64,000 nucleotides of DNA, taken from the NCBI GenBank assembly GCA_965206395.1, contig CBDBJK010000030.1, positions 62,001-126,000 of the forward strand, read 5' to 3'. The position numbers were made by a program, and so were the translations under genes. The notes beneath the pieces were generated by a model. It was given only the letters and a program-made list of their open reading frames with translations, had not been told where the DNA came from and made no database searches. Shown piece after piece: positions 9,631 through 18,240 of the stretch; within the stretch, counting starts at the first letter, position 1; each line of letters opens with the position of its first letter. This stretch comes from CBDBJK01 sp965206395. GTDB lineage: Bacteria > Chloroflexota > Dehalococcoidia > Lucifugimonadales > CATOSD01.

Positions 9631-10644
9631 ATGATTACGGACAAATTTAACAGACCCCTTAGAGACCTCCGAATCTCGGTTACGGACAGATGCAACTTTC
9701 GCTGCACATACTGTATGCCTGCCGAGATTTATGGCGAGCGTTACGAGTTTCTGCCCAAGTCCGACCTGCTAACCTTCGAGGAGATTACCAGGTTGACCAC
9801 GATATTGGTTGGCCTTGGCGCTCAGAAGGTGCGACTCACCGGCGGCGAGCCACTGGTGCGCAGCGATATAGAAAAGCTGGTGGAGCGACTCGCTCATGTT
9901 GATGGCGTAGAAGACCTGACGATGACCACCAACGCCTATTTGCTTCCGCAGAAGGCGCAGGCGCTCAAAGACGCAGGCTTGCAGAGGATAACCGTCAGTT
10001 TGGACACACTGGACGACGAGATATTCAAGAGCATGAACGGACGCGGCTTCGGCACGGAGAAGGTTCTGGAAGGCATCAAAGCCGCCGAACAAGTCGGGCT
10101 TCGTCCCATCAAGATCAACTCCGTCGTTCAGAAAGGGGTCAACGACCACACGATCGTAGACCTCGCTCGCTACTTCAAGGAGCGTGGCCACATAGTGCGG
10201 TTCATCGAGTACATGGACGTTGGCACGCTCAACGGCTGGGAGATGGATCAGGTTGTTGCCTCGGACGAGATAGTGGCGCGGATTGACGCTGAACTGCCCC
10301 TTGAGCCAATCAAGGGCAACTATCGCGGCGAAGTTGCCTTGAGATACCGCTACCGAGACGGCGGCGGCGAGATAGGCGTAATCTCGTCAGTAACGAAGCC
10401 TTTTTGCGGCGACTGCACTCGGCTGAGGCTGTCTCCGGAAGGACAGATATTCACTTGTCTGTTTGGAAGCGTTGGCACAGACCTGCGCGGCCCCATGCGT
10501 GATGGAGCCACCGACGAAGAACTGAAGGCCACCATAACCGGCACCTGGGGCAGACGCGAAGACCGCTACTCCGAGGAGCGCGCTTCAATGACCGAACCCC
10601 TCCGGCTGCGCAAGAAAGTCGAGATGTACAAAATCGGTGGGTAG
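9631..10644 (+). CDS. moaA: GTP 3',8-cyclase MoaA
   Basis: Radical SAM enzyme that converts GTP to 3',8-cyclo-GTP in the first step of molybdenum cofactor synthesis. The N-terminal radical SAM cluster motif is CNFRCTYCMP. The GGEP motif follows (VRLTGGEPLVR), and the C-terminal second cluster is seen in CGDCTRLRLSPEGQIFTC. The C-terminal GG tail (KIGG) needed by MoaA is present. The length of 337 is normal. The product would serve molybdoenzymes such as the CoxL-type protein at 48-50 kb. Confidence 0.96.
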   Translation: MITDKFNRPLRDLRISVTDRCNFRCTYCMPAEIYGERYEFLPKSDLLTFEEITRLTTILVGLGAQKVRLTGGEPLVRSDIEKLVERLAHVDGVEDLTMTTNAYLLPQKAQALKDAGLQRITVSLDTLDDEIFKSMNGRGFGTEKVLEGIKAAEQVGLRPIKINSVVQKGVNDHTIVDLARYFKERGHIVRFIEYMDVGTLNGWEMDQVVASDEIVARIDAELPLEPIKGNYRGEVALRYRYRDGGGEIGVISSVTKPFCGDCTRLRLSPEGQIFTCLFGSVGTDLRGPMRDGATDEELKATITGTWGRREDRYSEERASMTEPLRLRKKVEMYKIGG

Positions 10645-10722
10645 GAATATTTAGATAGACCGCAAAGCCTACTCCCTGTTCAGATGAACACAGTTCTACC
10701 CATTAGCCTCGGAGGGTGGATT

Positions 10723-11949
10723 TCATCTGAGTGCCCTTGGGATGAGTAGTATGTTGATCACCAGCCGCATGGCCTTGTCTTCGGTGTCTTTGTGAGCATT
10801 TCGCACGGCGGATAGAACGTTTCCAGCTACTGTTTCCCGATAGAACCACGCGGAAAGCGTCTTCGAGTCCGCTTCCTCTTGACCAGGCTGGGCCAATGCC
10901 GCCTCAGAGTAGTAGGCCTTCAAGTCTTCAACTGCCAGCTTGAACAGCGTGGCAGGGCTGAGGTCGCCATTTGATTCAGGCATGCTGCCGTCCAGAAACT
11001 CAGCGACGAAAGAACCCATAGATTCGGGGGCCATGCTGCTAACGCCAACGGTGGTTCGCTTGCGTTTATCCACCGCACGGTCGTACCACGGACGCATCAG
11101 GGCGATTTCCTCAAGGAGCTTCGCGGTCAGTTTCGCGTTGTCGCTGTCGTCAGACTCCGGCAGGGCGAAACTGACCGGACACACAAGAGTCGCTGGCCCT
11201 TCTACAGGCGGCGCGTCTTCCGGGTAATCCATGAGCACCGGCCCGCTAGGAGCGTCAAAGAGTTCCAAGGCAGCTGCGACCACCCGCGTTTGGAAAGCGG
11301 TGTCATCTGGCACTCCAATTGGACGCCCCAGTTCAAATGGCACCCACAAAGCACGGGGGGGCTTGATTTTCTCGGTGTGCTCGCGGATCAAGCTGATCTG
11401 CGTTGTGGGCACTCCCTCTTCTTCGATGTAGTGTGCAAGCCCGCCTACGGCGCGCGTGCAGTTGGGTCAAACTGGGGTCAGTAGCACAGCGGTGACGCTG
11501 TCCTTCTTGAGGAGGCTCGCGAGAGTGCGCGCGGCGGTCTCCATTTGCTGCGGAGCGGTGGCGCCCATGAACGAATAGTGAAAATCTGCGACACTGCCGA
11601 TGACGCCCTGTTGTGCCAACTCGCGAATGCGGTCGAGTGGGAAGACGACATTCCAGTCCTTCTGAAAGCCGCTGCGGTCGTAATTGGTCGATATGTGGCT
11701 CATTACGAGGTCGTTGGCCTCTGTATCCCCCGGAATGACCCGGTAATCACCCGGGATGTTCACGGCACTAGCTGACCCAAACGCGAAAGGGCGATCGCTG
11801 CGCAGGTGCAGGCCAGCGGTCGATATGATGGCGACCCGCCGCTGTGCGATTGGAGGCCCCGCGACCCAAGGACGCCCGTCGAATACGGGACAATCGAGAT
11901 TGAGCAGGCTCGTTCTGGAAGCTTCTGGTAACTCGCTTAGTCGGACCAA
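10723..11949 (-). CDS. GrdB-like (glycine/betaine/proline reductase B family) probable selenoprotein with in-frame UGA
   Basis: The frame opens at TTG 11949 behind AAGGAGA. It reads 160 codons to LLTPV, meets TGA at 11467-11469, and continues in the same frame as PNCTRAVGGLAHYIEEE to a stop at 10723. The total is about 408 residues. The stretch around the UGA matches the redox-active UxxC/CxxC region of the selenoprotein B family (Pfam GRDB), so the TGA probably encodes selenocysteine 161 in a U-P-N-C motif. A bacterial SECIS-like hairpin follows directly. TGA is used as an ordinary stop elsewhere in the window. Substrate is unknown; GrdB members reduce C-N or related bonds. It lies 17 bp after an alpha/beta hydrolase and is probably co-transcribed. 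If Sec machinery is absent it would be a nonsense pseudogene. Confidence 0.8.
11434..11460 (-). promoter_or_regulatory. Candidate bacterial SECIS hairpin
   Basis: On the minus strand, six bases after the in-frame UGA, a stem-loop forms. A 4-bp lower stem (UGCA with UGCA) and one C-U mismatch lead to a 7-bp upper stem (GCGCGCC with GGCGGGC, one mismatch). The apical loop is GUA, with G first, and starts 18 nt after the UGA. Loop distance, loop size and the leading G fit the described bacterial SECIS model. SelB binding is inferred. Confidence 0.65.
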
Positions 11950-11966
11950 TCTTTATCTCCTTTGGC

Positions 11967-12830
11967 TTACCCGATGTGTTTATGGACGAACGCGCTCATC
12001 AGTTCGAGCGTCTGCTTGGCAACTGGCGAGGAGAGATCGCTCAACAAACCTGGGCCTTCACCCTCGAAGATGGTTTCATCGATCTGACCACCAGCCTTGC
12101 GATACTGTCGGACGAACTCCTCGCGATCCGGGCGCGGGTGCGCCTCCTCGTAGCTGCGCGCCAGGCACAGCGCTGGCGGTAGGGCTGTGCGCTCTCCGCG
12201 GGCCAGGATACGCGCCGGAGCCGCCTCAGCCATGGCCTCTTCTGTCTGCCAGTACTGGTCATGCATGGGCACTATCCGCTCGGCCATCCCGGCTGGCGGG
12301 GTGCAATCCTCTCGCAGGCCTTTGGCATAGTTATAGCGTCCAAGCGGATCGATCACGGGGGAGACCAGGATCACGCAGTTCAGGGTTCCGTCTACCGCCT
12401 CAGCGCCTGACGGGAGTGACAGCGCGGCGTAGCGGGGATCGTGCGGGCGCATGCCAAGTAGCATGGCCTGGTGTGCGCCACTGGAAGTGCCCATGGCACC
12501 GATGCCATCCGGGCTGCCATTCCACGCCGCAGCCTGGCTCTTACACCAGCGAATCCCATAGTGGATGTCGGCCAGAGAGGTCGGATAGGGAGCTTCCGTA
12601 CGAAAATCCAGTGCCGCCACGATCACACCATTCTTAGCCAGCGCTTCGTTGGCCGCATCGCCGTTCAGACGATTTCCCCGAACCCAAGCGCCGCCATGCA
12701 GTTCAACCATAATCGGGAATGGCCCGCTGCCGCGAGGCTTGAATAGACGTGCCAGTAGGGGTGTTTCGCCGTGCCGGAGATATTCCACGTCCGCGACGTC
12801 AATGTCATAGGTTTGCGTGCTGGTAGCCAT
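11967..12830 (-). CDS. Alpha/beta hydrolase (HSL/BD-FAE-like esterase)
   Basis: Serine hydrolase of the hormone-sensitive-lipase-like group. The oxyanion-hole motif HGGAW (VELHGGAWVRGNR) is near residue 45. The nucleophile elbow GTSSG (IGAMGTSSGAHQAML) is near residue 115, and late Asp and His residues are available for the triad. The length of 287 and the absence of a signal peptide suggest a cytoplasmic enzyme. It lies directly upstream of the GrdB-like gene on the same strand, so the two may act on one substrate. The substrate cannot be told from sequence. Confidence 0.88.
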   Translation of the reverse strand: MATSTQTYDIDVADVEYLRHGETPLLARLFKPRGSGPFPIMVELHGGAWVRGNRLNGDAANEALAKNGVIVAALDFRTEAPYPTSLADIHYGIRWCKSQAAAWNGSPDGIGAMGTSSGAHQAMLLGMRPHDPRYAALSLPSGAEAVDGTLNCVILVSPVIDPLGRYNYAKGLREDCTPPAGMAERIVPMHDQYWQTEEAMAEAAPARILARGERTALPPALCLARSYEEAHPRPDREEFVRQYRKAGGQIDETIFEGEGPGLLSDLSSPVAKQTLELMSAFVHKHIG

Positions 12831-13067
12831 GCGAGACTCCTTTTTCCTGTTGTGCCATAGGATTTGCGTTAGCTCAGGTTACAAACTGTGGGCCTCTCCG
12901 TCAAGGTGTCGTGTTGGCTCACCAAAACACCGCCCTACGCCGGAAAGGTGAACAGCATGAGTCGCGTAAGCAATCATGAAACTGACGACTCGGAAGTTCA
13001 GATCATAGCTGATCCGTCACTTCAACGGCGAAAGCTTGAGTGATTGGGTAACCTCACGGTGTAACTC

Positions 13068-14219
13068 CTATCGTAAAGGGCGGAAGAAGGCGCGAATGTC
13101 TTCCACCAGCATCTCTGGTGTCTCCAGTGCTGCGAAGTGGCCCCCTCTGGGCATGTTGGTCCACTGCTGTAAGTTGCCAAATATGCGTTCAGCCCACTCT
13201 CTCGGAGGGTGAGAAATCTCCTTGGGGAACACTGCTACAGCAGAAGGTGGCCGGATAAGCTCCCCCTCTTTCAGTGCCAGAGTGTCGCGCTGGGACTCAT
13301 AATAAAGCCTTACCGAGGAGCTTATGGTCTGTGTGACCCAGTAAAGGGTGATGTTCGTGAGGAGCTCGTCTCTGGTGTATACACTCTCCACGTCGCCATT
13401 GCAATCGCTCCATGTACGGAATTTCTCGACGATCCACCCTGCAAGGCCAGTGGGTGAGTCCATAAGCCCGTAGGAGAGCGTCTGAGGCTTCGTGCCCTGA
13501 ATGTGGCCATATCCTCCTTCATCCTGTCGCCATTTGTCTCTGGCTTCGAGGAATGCCTTCTCCTTCTCCGTCAATTCACTGGAGCCGGGGCCACGATAGG
13601 GAGTTGGAGTTACCAGAGTCATGTGGATGCCTATCAGGTTTTCGGGATATGCGTAACCGAGGCGAGCCGTTACCCCTCCACCCCAGTCGCCACCTTGAGC
13701 GCCGAACCTATCGTATTCAAGCACTTCCATCATAAGCTTGCCAAACAAGTCCCCCACTCTTGAGTAACTCATGCCTCTCTCCGTGGGCCGATCGGAAAAT
13801 CCGTAGCCTGGCATGGAGGGCGCTACCACGTCGAAGGAGTCCGCAGGGTCTCCGCCGTGTGATGCGGGGTTGGTGAGCAGAGGGATTATCTTGTGCAACT
13901 CCCAGAATGTGCTAGGCCAGCCATGTGTAATGACTAGAGGCATAGGATTAGGCCCTTTGCCACGTTCATGTATGAAGTGGATGCCCTGCCCGTTTACATC
14001 CGCGCGGTATTGAGAGAAACCATTCAAGAACTTCTCTTGGGTTCGCCAATCGAACCCAGTGCGCCAGTAATCTGTAAGCTCCTTGAGGTAGGCCATATTG
14101 GAGCCATAGTCCCAACCGGAGTTTGGAATCTCATCGGGCCATCGCGTGTTGGCAATACGCTGACGCATGTCATCGAGAATTTCCTCGGGGATGGTTATTT
14201 CGAATGGTTGAATGCTCAT
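13068..14219 (-). CDS. Epoxide hydrolase (EHN-type alpha/beta hydrolase)
   Basis: The N-terminal EHN domain is recognisable (PFEITIPEEILDDMRQRIANTRWPDE), followed by the alpha/beta hydrolase core. The core has HGWPSTFWE for the oxyanion hole, GAQGGDWGGGV with the nucleophile Asp, and a late catalytic His in MPRGGHFAALETPE. These fit microsomal-type epoxide hydrolases, which open epoxides to diols through an ester intermediate. The start ATG at 14219 has AAGGAGGA upstream; the frame stays open to 14540 without a better start. At 383 residues the length is normal. It is divergent from the LLM gene. Confidence 0.92.
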   Translation of the reverse strand: MSIQPFEITIPEEILDDMRQRIANTRWPDEIPNSGWDYGSNMAYLKELTDYWRTGFDWRTQEKFLNGFSQYRADVNGQGIHFIHERGKGPNPMPLVITHGWPSTFWELHKIIPLLTNPASHGGDPADSFDVVAPSMPGYGFSDRPTERGMSYSRVGDLFGKLMMEVLEYDRFGAQGGDWGGGVTARLGYAYPENLIGIHMTLVTPTPYRGPGSSELTEKEKAFLEARDKWRQDEGGYGHIQGTKPQTLSYGLMDSPTGLAGWIVEKFRTWSDCNGDVESVYTRDELLTNITLYWVTQTISSSVRLYYESQRDTLALKEGELIRPPSAVAVFPKEISHPPREWAERIFGNLQQWTNMPRGGHFAALETPEMLVEDIRAFFRPLR

Positions 14220-14375
14220 GAATCTTTTCCTCCTTCTTGATTGAGATAGTGTACTGCTGATTCGACAATTGGGGAATATGAGCGCTGGAAATTCTGCGCA
14301 ACTTGTTTGGCTTAACTCAGCAGAGTAGAATAACTCCAAACTAAGGGCGATGAGCCAAGAAGAAGGGGATGCGAA

Positions 14376-15545
14376 ATGAAACTTGCACTGCAGTATGAGA
14401 TGCAACGACCGACTCTCGACGATCACTTGGTATTGAAGGAAACGATGGAGCAATGCATCCTGGCCGACGAGGTTGGGTTCGACTACCTCTGGTTTGTCGA
14501 ACACCACTTCCTGACAGGGTTCTCCGCGTCTCCTTGCCAAGACCTGGTTTTCGCTGCCCTGAGCCAGCGCACCAAGCAGATCAGGCTGGGGCTGGGGGTG
14601 GTTATATTACCCTATCACCATCCTAATCGGGTGGCAGAGCGTGTGGCTATGCTCGACCATTTGTCAGAAGGCAGAGTGGACTTTGGAACAGGTCGCTCCG
14701 CACCATACGAGCTTACAGGTATGGGCATTGATCCAAGAGACAGTCGGGATATGTGGGAGGAGTCTCTTACTATGATCCCCAAGATTTGGGAGTCCGACTG
14801 GTTCTCTTGGGAGGGCCGCTTCTGGAATGTACCCTCAAGGCAGATTTTGCCCAAACCCTATCAAAAGCCGCATCCTCCCATATGGGTTGCCGCGCTTCAG
14901 CCTGCCACTTACGACATCGCCGCAGAGAAGGGCATTGGCGTATTGGCATTCGGCTCAAGTGCCCCCGCATCGCTGGAACCGTATGTTCGAGCTTACAGGG
15001 AGAAAATCCGCCATTCGAATCCGGTGGGCGCCTTCGTCAATAACCAGTGGGCCAACTCCACCCTGGGGATATGCCTGGAAGACAACAAGGAAGCCCGTGA
15101 GCTGGGCGCTCAATCCCTCAAGAACTTCTTCGGCCCCGACAGACCCTATGTGCAAGGCCAAAGAGATATCTACGCCAGACTGCTTGAGCAGTGGGGCGGA
15201 GTGCCAGATCATCTGAAGCAGAATTTCTCGCGTTACGTGGAAACTGTCGAAGGAGAGGAAGCACCAGAGGATGTACTCGATTTCTCCGGCGGTGAGGCCA
15301 TCGCTCACAAAGTCTGGAACGATCTCGACGCTGACACGTTGAGCGATAGAGGGGTTGTCATCGCTGGCGACCCTGATAGCTGCATCGAGGCTCTGAAGAA
15401 ACATGAGGCCATAGGCATCGACCAGATGATGATTATGATGCAGACCGAGACTATTCCTCACGACAAGGTAATGAAATCCATCGAGCTATTCGGTAAATAT
15501 GTGATCCCAGAGTTCAAGAAGTCCGATAAGGTTGTGGCAAGCTGA
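14376..15545 (+). CDS. LLM class flavin-dependent oxidoreductase
   Basis: Luciferase-like monooxygenase with a TIM-barrel fold using FMN or F420. Typical motifs are FDYLWFVEHHFLTG, IRLGLGVVILPYHHPNRVAERVAMLDHLSEGRVDFGTGR (split over residues 75-113) and PKPYQKPHPPIWVAA. The length of 389 is usual for this branch. It is preceded by GAAGGGGATGCGAA and followed by a strong hairpin at 15600-15624, so it is probably a single-gene transcript. The substrate is unknown; relatives act on alkanes, sulfonates and other small organics. Confidence 0.92.
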   Translation: MKLALQYEMQRPTLDDHLVLKETMEQCILADEVGFDYLWFVEHHFLTGFSASPCQDLVFAALSQRTKQIRLGLGVVILPYHHPNRVAERVAMLDHLSEGRVDFGTGRSAPYELTGMGIDPRDSRDMWEESLTMIPKIWESDWFSWEGRFWNVPSRQILPKPYQKPHPPIWVAALQPATYDIAAEKGIGVLAFGSSAPASLEPYVRAYREKIRHSNPVGAFVNNQWANSTLGICLEDNKEARELGAQSLKNFFGPDRPYVQGQRDIYARLLEQWGGVPDHLKQNFSRYVETVEGEEAPEDVLDFSGGEAIAHKVWNDLDADTLSDRGVVIAGDPDSCIEALKKHEAIGIDQMMIMMQTETIPHDKVMKSIELFGKYVIPEFKKSDKVVAS

Positions 15546-15599
15546 CGCGATCCATAGCTCTATCGGTAAACTCCCACAGCTGTTATGGAGGCAGCATCA

Positions 15600-15624
15600 G
15601 GCCCCTGGTAATGAGCCAGGGGCC
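15600..15624 (+). terminator. Rho-independent-like terminator after the LLM gene
   Basis: A perfect 9-bp stem, GGCCCCTGG with CCAGGGGCC, encloses a 7-base loop and is followed by TTTGCG. The T tract is short, so termination strength is uncertain. Its position 55 bp after the LLM stop fits a terminator. Confidence 0.7.
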
Positions 15625-15852
15625 TTTGCGTCGAGCCGTCTACATCAAGAGGGTACTCCTCATCGCCCAGGAATGCCTACATCATCCCGATTATAGCAAT
15701 GCTATCCTCAACGTTCGAGAGGGTTTGACGGCACTGGATGATACTGCTAGACTCTACCCATCTTAGCTGGACGCCGCTCGGCGTTGCATCGTTGAAGGGC
15801 TAAATTTCAGATGCGATGGTCGTCCTAAAGTCTGAAAGGGAGGATACTTCGG

Positions 15853-16965
15853 ATGGCAGCAAACCCTCTGGAAACTAGGCTATGCAAGGACCTTGGAATA
15901 GAGTTTCCGATTGTGGCCTTCACTCACTGCAAGGATGTAGTGCAGGCCGTAGTAAATGCCGGTGGACTGGCCGTTCTGGGTGTGGGCGGCATGACTCCCG
16001 ACGAAATCAGAAGAGAGATAAAATGGTTGCGGGAGCACGTTGGGGACAAACCTTTTGGTCTGGACGTGCTCATCCCAGCCTCGGTGCCACCCAGCGGTAC
16101 ACCGGAAGAGCTGAAAGAGCAAATCCCTCCCTTGTATTGGGACTTCGTAGAGGGTATCAAGCGTGATCATAACATTCCTGCTCCAAAGCCCAAAGTAGAT
16201 GATGCCCAGAGAGAGCGGCTTACGCAAACCCAGGAAACTGCTCGGCGTCAGATAGACGTCATCCTAGAAGAGCGCGTTCCCGTCCTTGCATCGGGGCTAG
16301 GCAGTCCCGCCTTCATTGTCGAGGAGGCGCACAAACGTGGCATGAAAGTAATGGGGCTTATCGGAAACGTGCGACAGGCCCGACGCGAGGCGGAAGCCGG
16401 AGTGGACTACATCGTCGCACAGGGGACTGATTCTGGTGGGCATACCGGCGAAATTGGCACATTTTCACTCGTACCCCAGGTGGTAAACGCGGTGAAGCCA
16501 ACCCCGGTCATCTGCGCAGGCGGCGTAGGGAGTGGGAGCCACCTTGCGGCAGCCCTGTGCCTGGGGGCCGTTGGAGTCTGGACGGGTACAATCTGGCTCA
16601 CGGCCAGAGAGTCGGATACAGATATTATCGTCAAAGAAAAGATTTTGGCGGCGACCGAGCGCGATACCATTCGCTCTCGTTCATCGAGTGGCAAACCAAT
16701 TCGTCAACTTCAGACCAGGTGGACGGAGCTATGGGGCGCACCAGACGCTCCTTCACCCTTGCCTATGCCCCTTCAGGGAATCCTCGTGAACGATGTTCTG
16801 ACGGCTGTACGCGACCACCGAATCACCGACTTCATGGGCACGCCCGCCGGGCAGGTTGTGGGCATGATCGAGGAGATGAAGCCTGCGGCCCAAATCGTGT
16901 TTGACATGGTTGATGAGGCCCAGGAAATCCTTGAGTCTCTCTCCGTTGTCCCAGAGGAAGATTAG
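15853..16965 (+). CDS. Nitronate monooxygenase family protein
   Basis: FMN-dependent TIM-barrel enzyme related to 2-nitropropane dioxygenase. The N-terminal ETRLCKDLGIEFPIV, the flavin-phosphate region YIVAQGTDSGGHTGEIGTF and PVICAGGVGSGSHLAAAL mark the family. Members oxidise alkyl nitronates, but many have other flavin-dependent roles. The length of 370 is normal. It is followed after 12 bp by a small unknown gene and then by the etf operon, so it may supply electrons to or work with the ETF. Confidence 0.9.
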   Translation: MAANPLETRLCKDLGIEFPIVAFTHCKDVVQAVVNAGGLAVLGVGGMTPDEIRREIKWLREHVGDKPFGLDVLIPASVPPSGTPEELKEQIPPLYWDFVEGIKRDHNIPAPKPKVDDAQRERLTQTQETARRQIDVILEERVPVLASGLGSPAFIVEEAHKRGMKVMGLIGNVRQARREAEAGVDYIVAQGTDSGGHTGEIGTFSLVPQVVNAVKPTPVICAGGVGSGSHLAAALCLGAVGVWTGTIWLTARESDTDIIVKEKILAATERDTIRSRSSSGKPIRQLQTRWTELWGAPDAPSPLPMPLQGILVNDVLTAVRDHRITDFMGTPAGQVVGMIEEMKPAAQIVFDMVDEAQEILESLSVVPEED

Positions 16966-16977
16966 GCCGAGGGAAAG

Positions 16978-17244
16978 ATGGGGCCAAAGTACGGTTTTGA
17001 ACCGGACATGACTGGTAAGGTCGCCGAGTGCGATGGCGGGACTCCTACCCAAGGTGGGCCTGCGGGTTTACTTGGGTCGCGAGACTTTTTCCGAGGACGT
17101 CTGACCGGGCGATACTACGACTATGACGAGGACAGCCCCTCTTGGCGCTGGTTCGAGTTGACGGACCTCACCATCAAGCCAGAAGAGCACTGGGAAGATA
17201 CGGTCTGGTGCGAGCAGAGCTTTCTATTCTTGATGGAAAGTTAG
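16978..17244 (+). CDS. Small hypothetical protein
   Basis: An 88-residue protein that I do not recognise. It is rich in aromatic and acidic residues (RYYDYDEDSPSWRWFEL, EEHWEDTVWCEQSF) and has no signal peptide or membrane segment. A GAGGGAAAG ribosome binding site lies just before the ATG, and it starts 12 bp after the nitronate monooxygenase stop, so translation is plausible. Spacing suggests it is co-transcribed with that gene. No function can be assigned. Confidence 0.55.
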   Translation: MGPKYGFEPDMTGKVAECDGGTPTQGGPAGLLGSRDFFRGRLTGRYYDYDEDSPSWRWFELTDLTIKPEEHWEDTVWCEQSFLFLMES

Positions 17245-17305
17245 ATGCAAACGGTATGAAAACATAGTCTGGACTGCCACCCTCTTTACATGATTTTCAT
17301 CCATT

Positions 17306-17439
17306 GTGGTGAGGGTGGCAACCTTCGTGAAAATTGGAATGAAAATAGAACCTTCCTTCCGCGGAAGGACTACCCTCGTCATTTTCACTACTTTTGTGGT
17401 GAGAGTGGCAACCCTCATGAAAGATTCCAATGAAAATAG
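17306..17439 (+). repeat. Imperfect 43-bp direct repeat in the etfB leader
   Basis: Unit A (17306-17348) and unit B (17396-17439) are about 80 percent alike and 90 bp apart. Both contain GTGGTGAG, a GGCAACC core flanked by pairing arms, and end AATGAAAATAG. In unit B that last part is the real etfB start codon; in unit A it is a decoy start. The palindrome TCCTTCCGCGGAAGGA (17354-17369) lies between them. An upstream TGCCACCCTC can pair with GAGGGTGGCA of unit A. The role is unknown; a duplicated leader with regulatory hairpins is possible. Confidence 0.6.
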
Positions 17440-18239
17440 TTGTCTGCGCCAAGCAAGTCCCTGACCCCGACACCGTTGATGCCTATGCCGTGGCAGGCAG
17501 GTTGAAGGTGGACTCCATCTCCAATAAGCTGACAAGTCAGGGTATTGCTCTACTGATGAACGCCTACGATGTGCAGGCTATCGAGGCGGCCCTTCGCATA
17601 AGGGATGCGGGTATTGACTGTTCCGTCACCGTTCTTACCTTGGGGGACGAAGATAGTCGCCAGATGTTGCGGCCTGCGTTTGCTATGGGTGCTGACGAGG
17701 CGGTGTTGATTGCTGACACCGCCTTTCAAGGCGGCGACGGGCTTATTATCGCGAAAGTGCTGGCGCGTGCAATCGACAAACTTGGAGGGGCCGATCTGAT
17801 ACTCTGCGGACGGCAGGCATCCGACGATGACCAGGGAGTAGTAGGCCCGGCGCTCGCCGAAATCCTTGGAGTCCCATCGGCGACCATTGCCAGCGACGTG
17901 ACTGCACTGGATGACAACTCTGTTCGAGTAACGCGCACTCTGCCGGATGCTGTAGAGGTAGTGGCACTGGAACTACCCGCTCTGGTCACCGTGAGCAACG
18001 AAATTGGACAGCCCCGCTTTCCCAGAGCGAGAGCCATGATGGAAAGCCGTCGGAAGAGGCCCACGGTCTGGTCGGCAGCAGACCTGGGATTAGGCACGAG
18101 TGACACCGTTTCCCACGTCCAGCAGGTAGGATTGTCCGTAATAGAAGTCCGTGGACAGTGCGAATTCGTGAGCGGCGATAGCATTCAGGATAAAGCTGAC
18201 GCACTCGCTCAACGCATGCGAAAGGACGGCCTTATCTGA
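17430..18239 (+). CDS. etfB: Electron transfer flavoprotein beta subunit
   Basis: ETF beta (FixA-like) subunit, which with EtfA carries electrons from acyl-CoA or other flavin dehydrogenases to the membrane quinone pool. The N-terminal MKIVVCAKQVPDPD, the central LILCGRQASDDDQGVVGPALAE and the later LPALVTVSNEIGQPRFP are typical of the family, including the AMP-binding region. The length of 269 is normal. The start codon lies inside the second unit of the leader repeat. It is followed by etfA after one base, so the two are coupled. Confidence 0.95.
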   Translation: MKIVVCAKQVPDPDTVDAYAVAGRLKVDSISNKLTSQGIALLMNAYDVQAIEAALRIRDAGIDCSVTVLTLGDEDSRQMLRPAFAMGADEAVLIADTAFQGGDGLIIAKVLARAIDKLGGADLILCGRQASDDDQGVVGPALAEILGVPSATIASDVTALDDNSVRVTRTLPDAVEVVALELPALVTVSNEIGQPRFPRARAMMESRRKRPTVWSAADLGLGTSDTVSHVQQVGLSVIEVRGQCEFVSGDSIQDKADALAQRMRKDGLI

Positions 18240-18240
18240 T

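Noticed and set aside
17224..17535. 103-codon minus-strand frame over the etfB leader
   Set aside because: It only translates the repeated leader and the start of etfB in antisense; no ribosome binding site.
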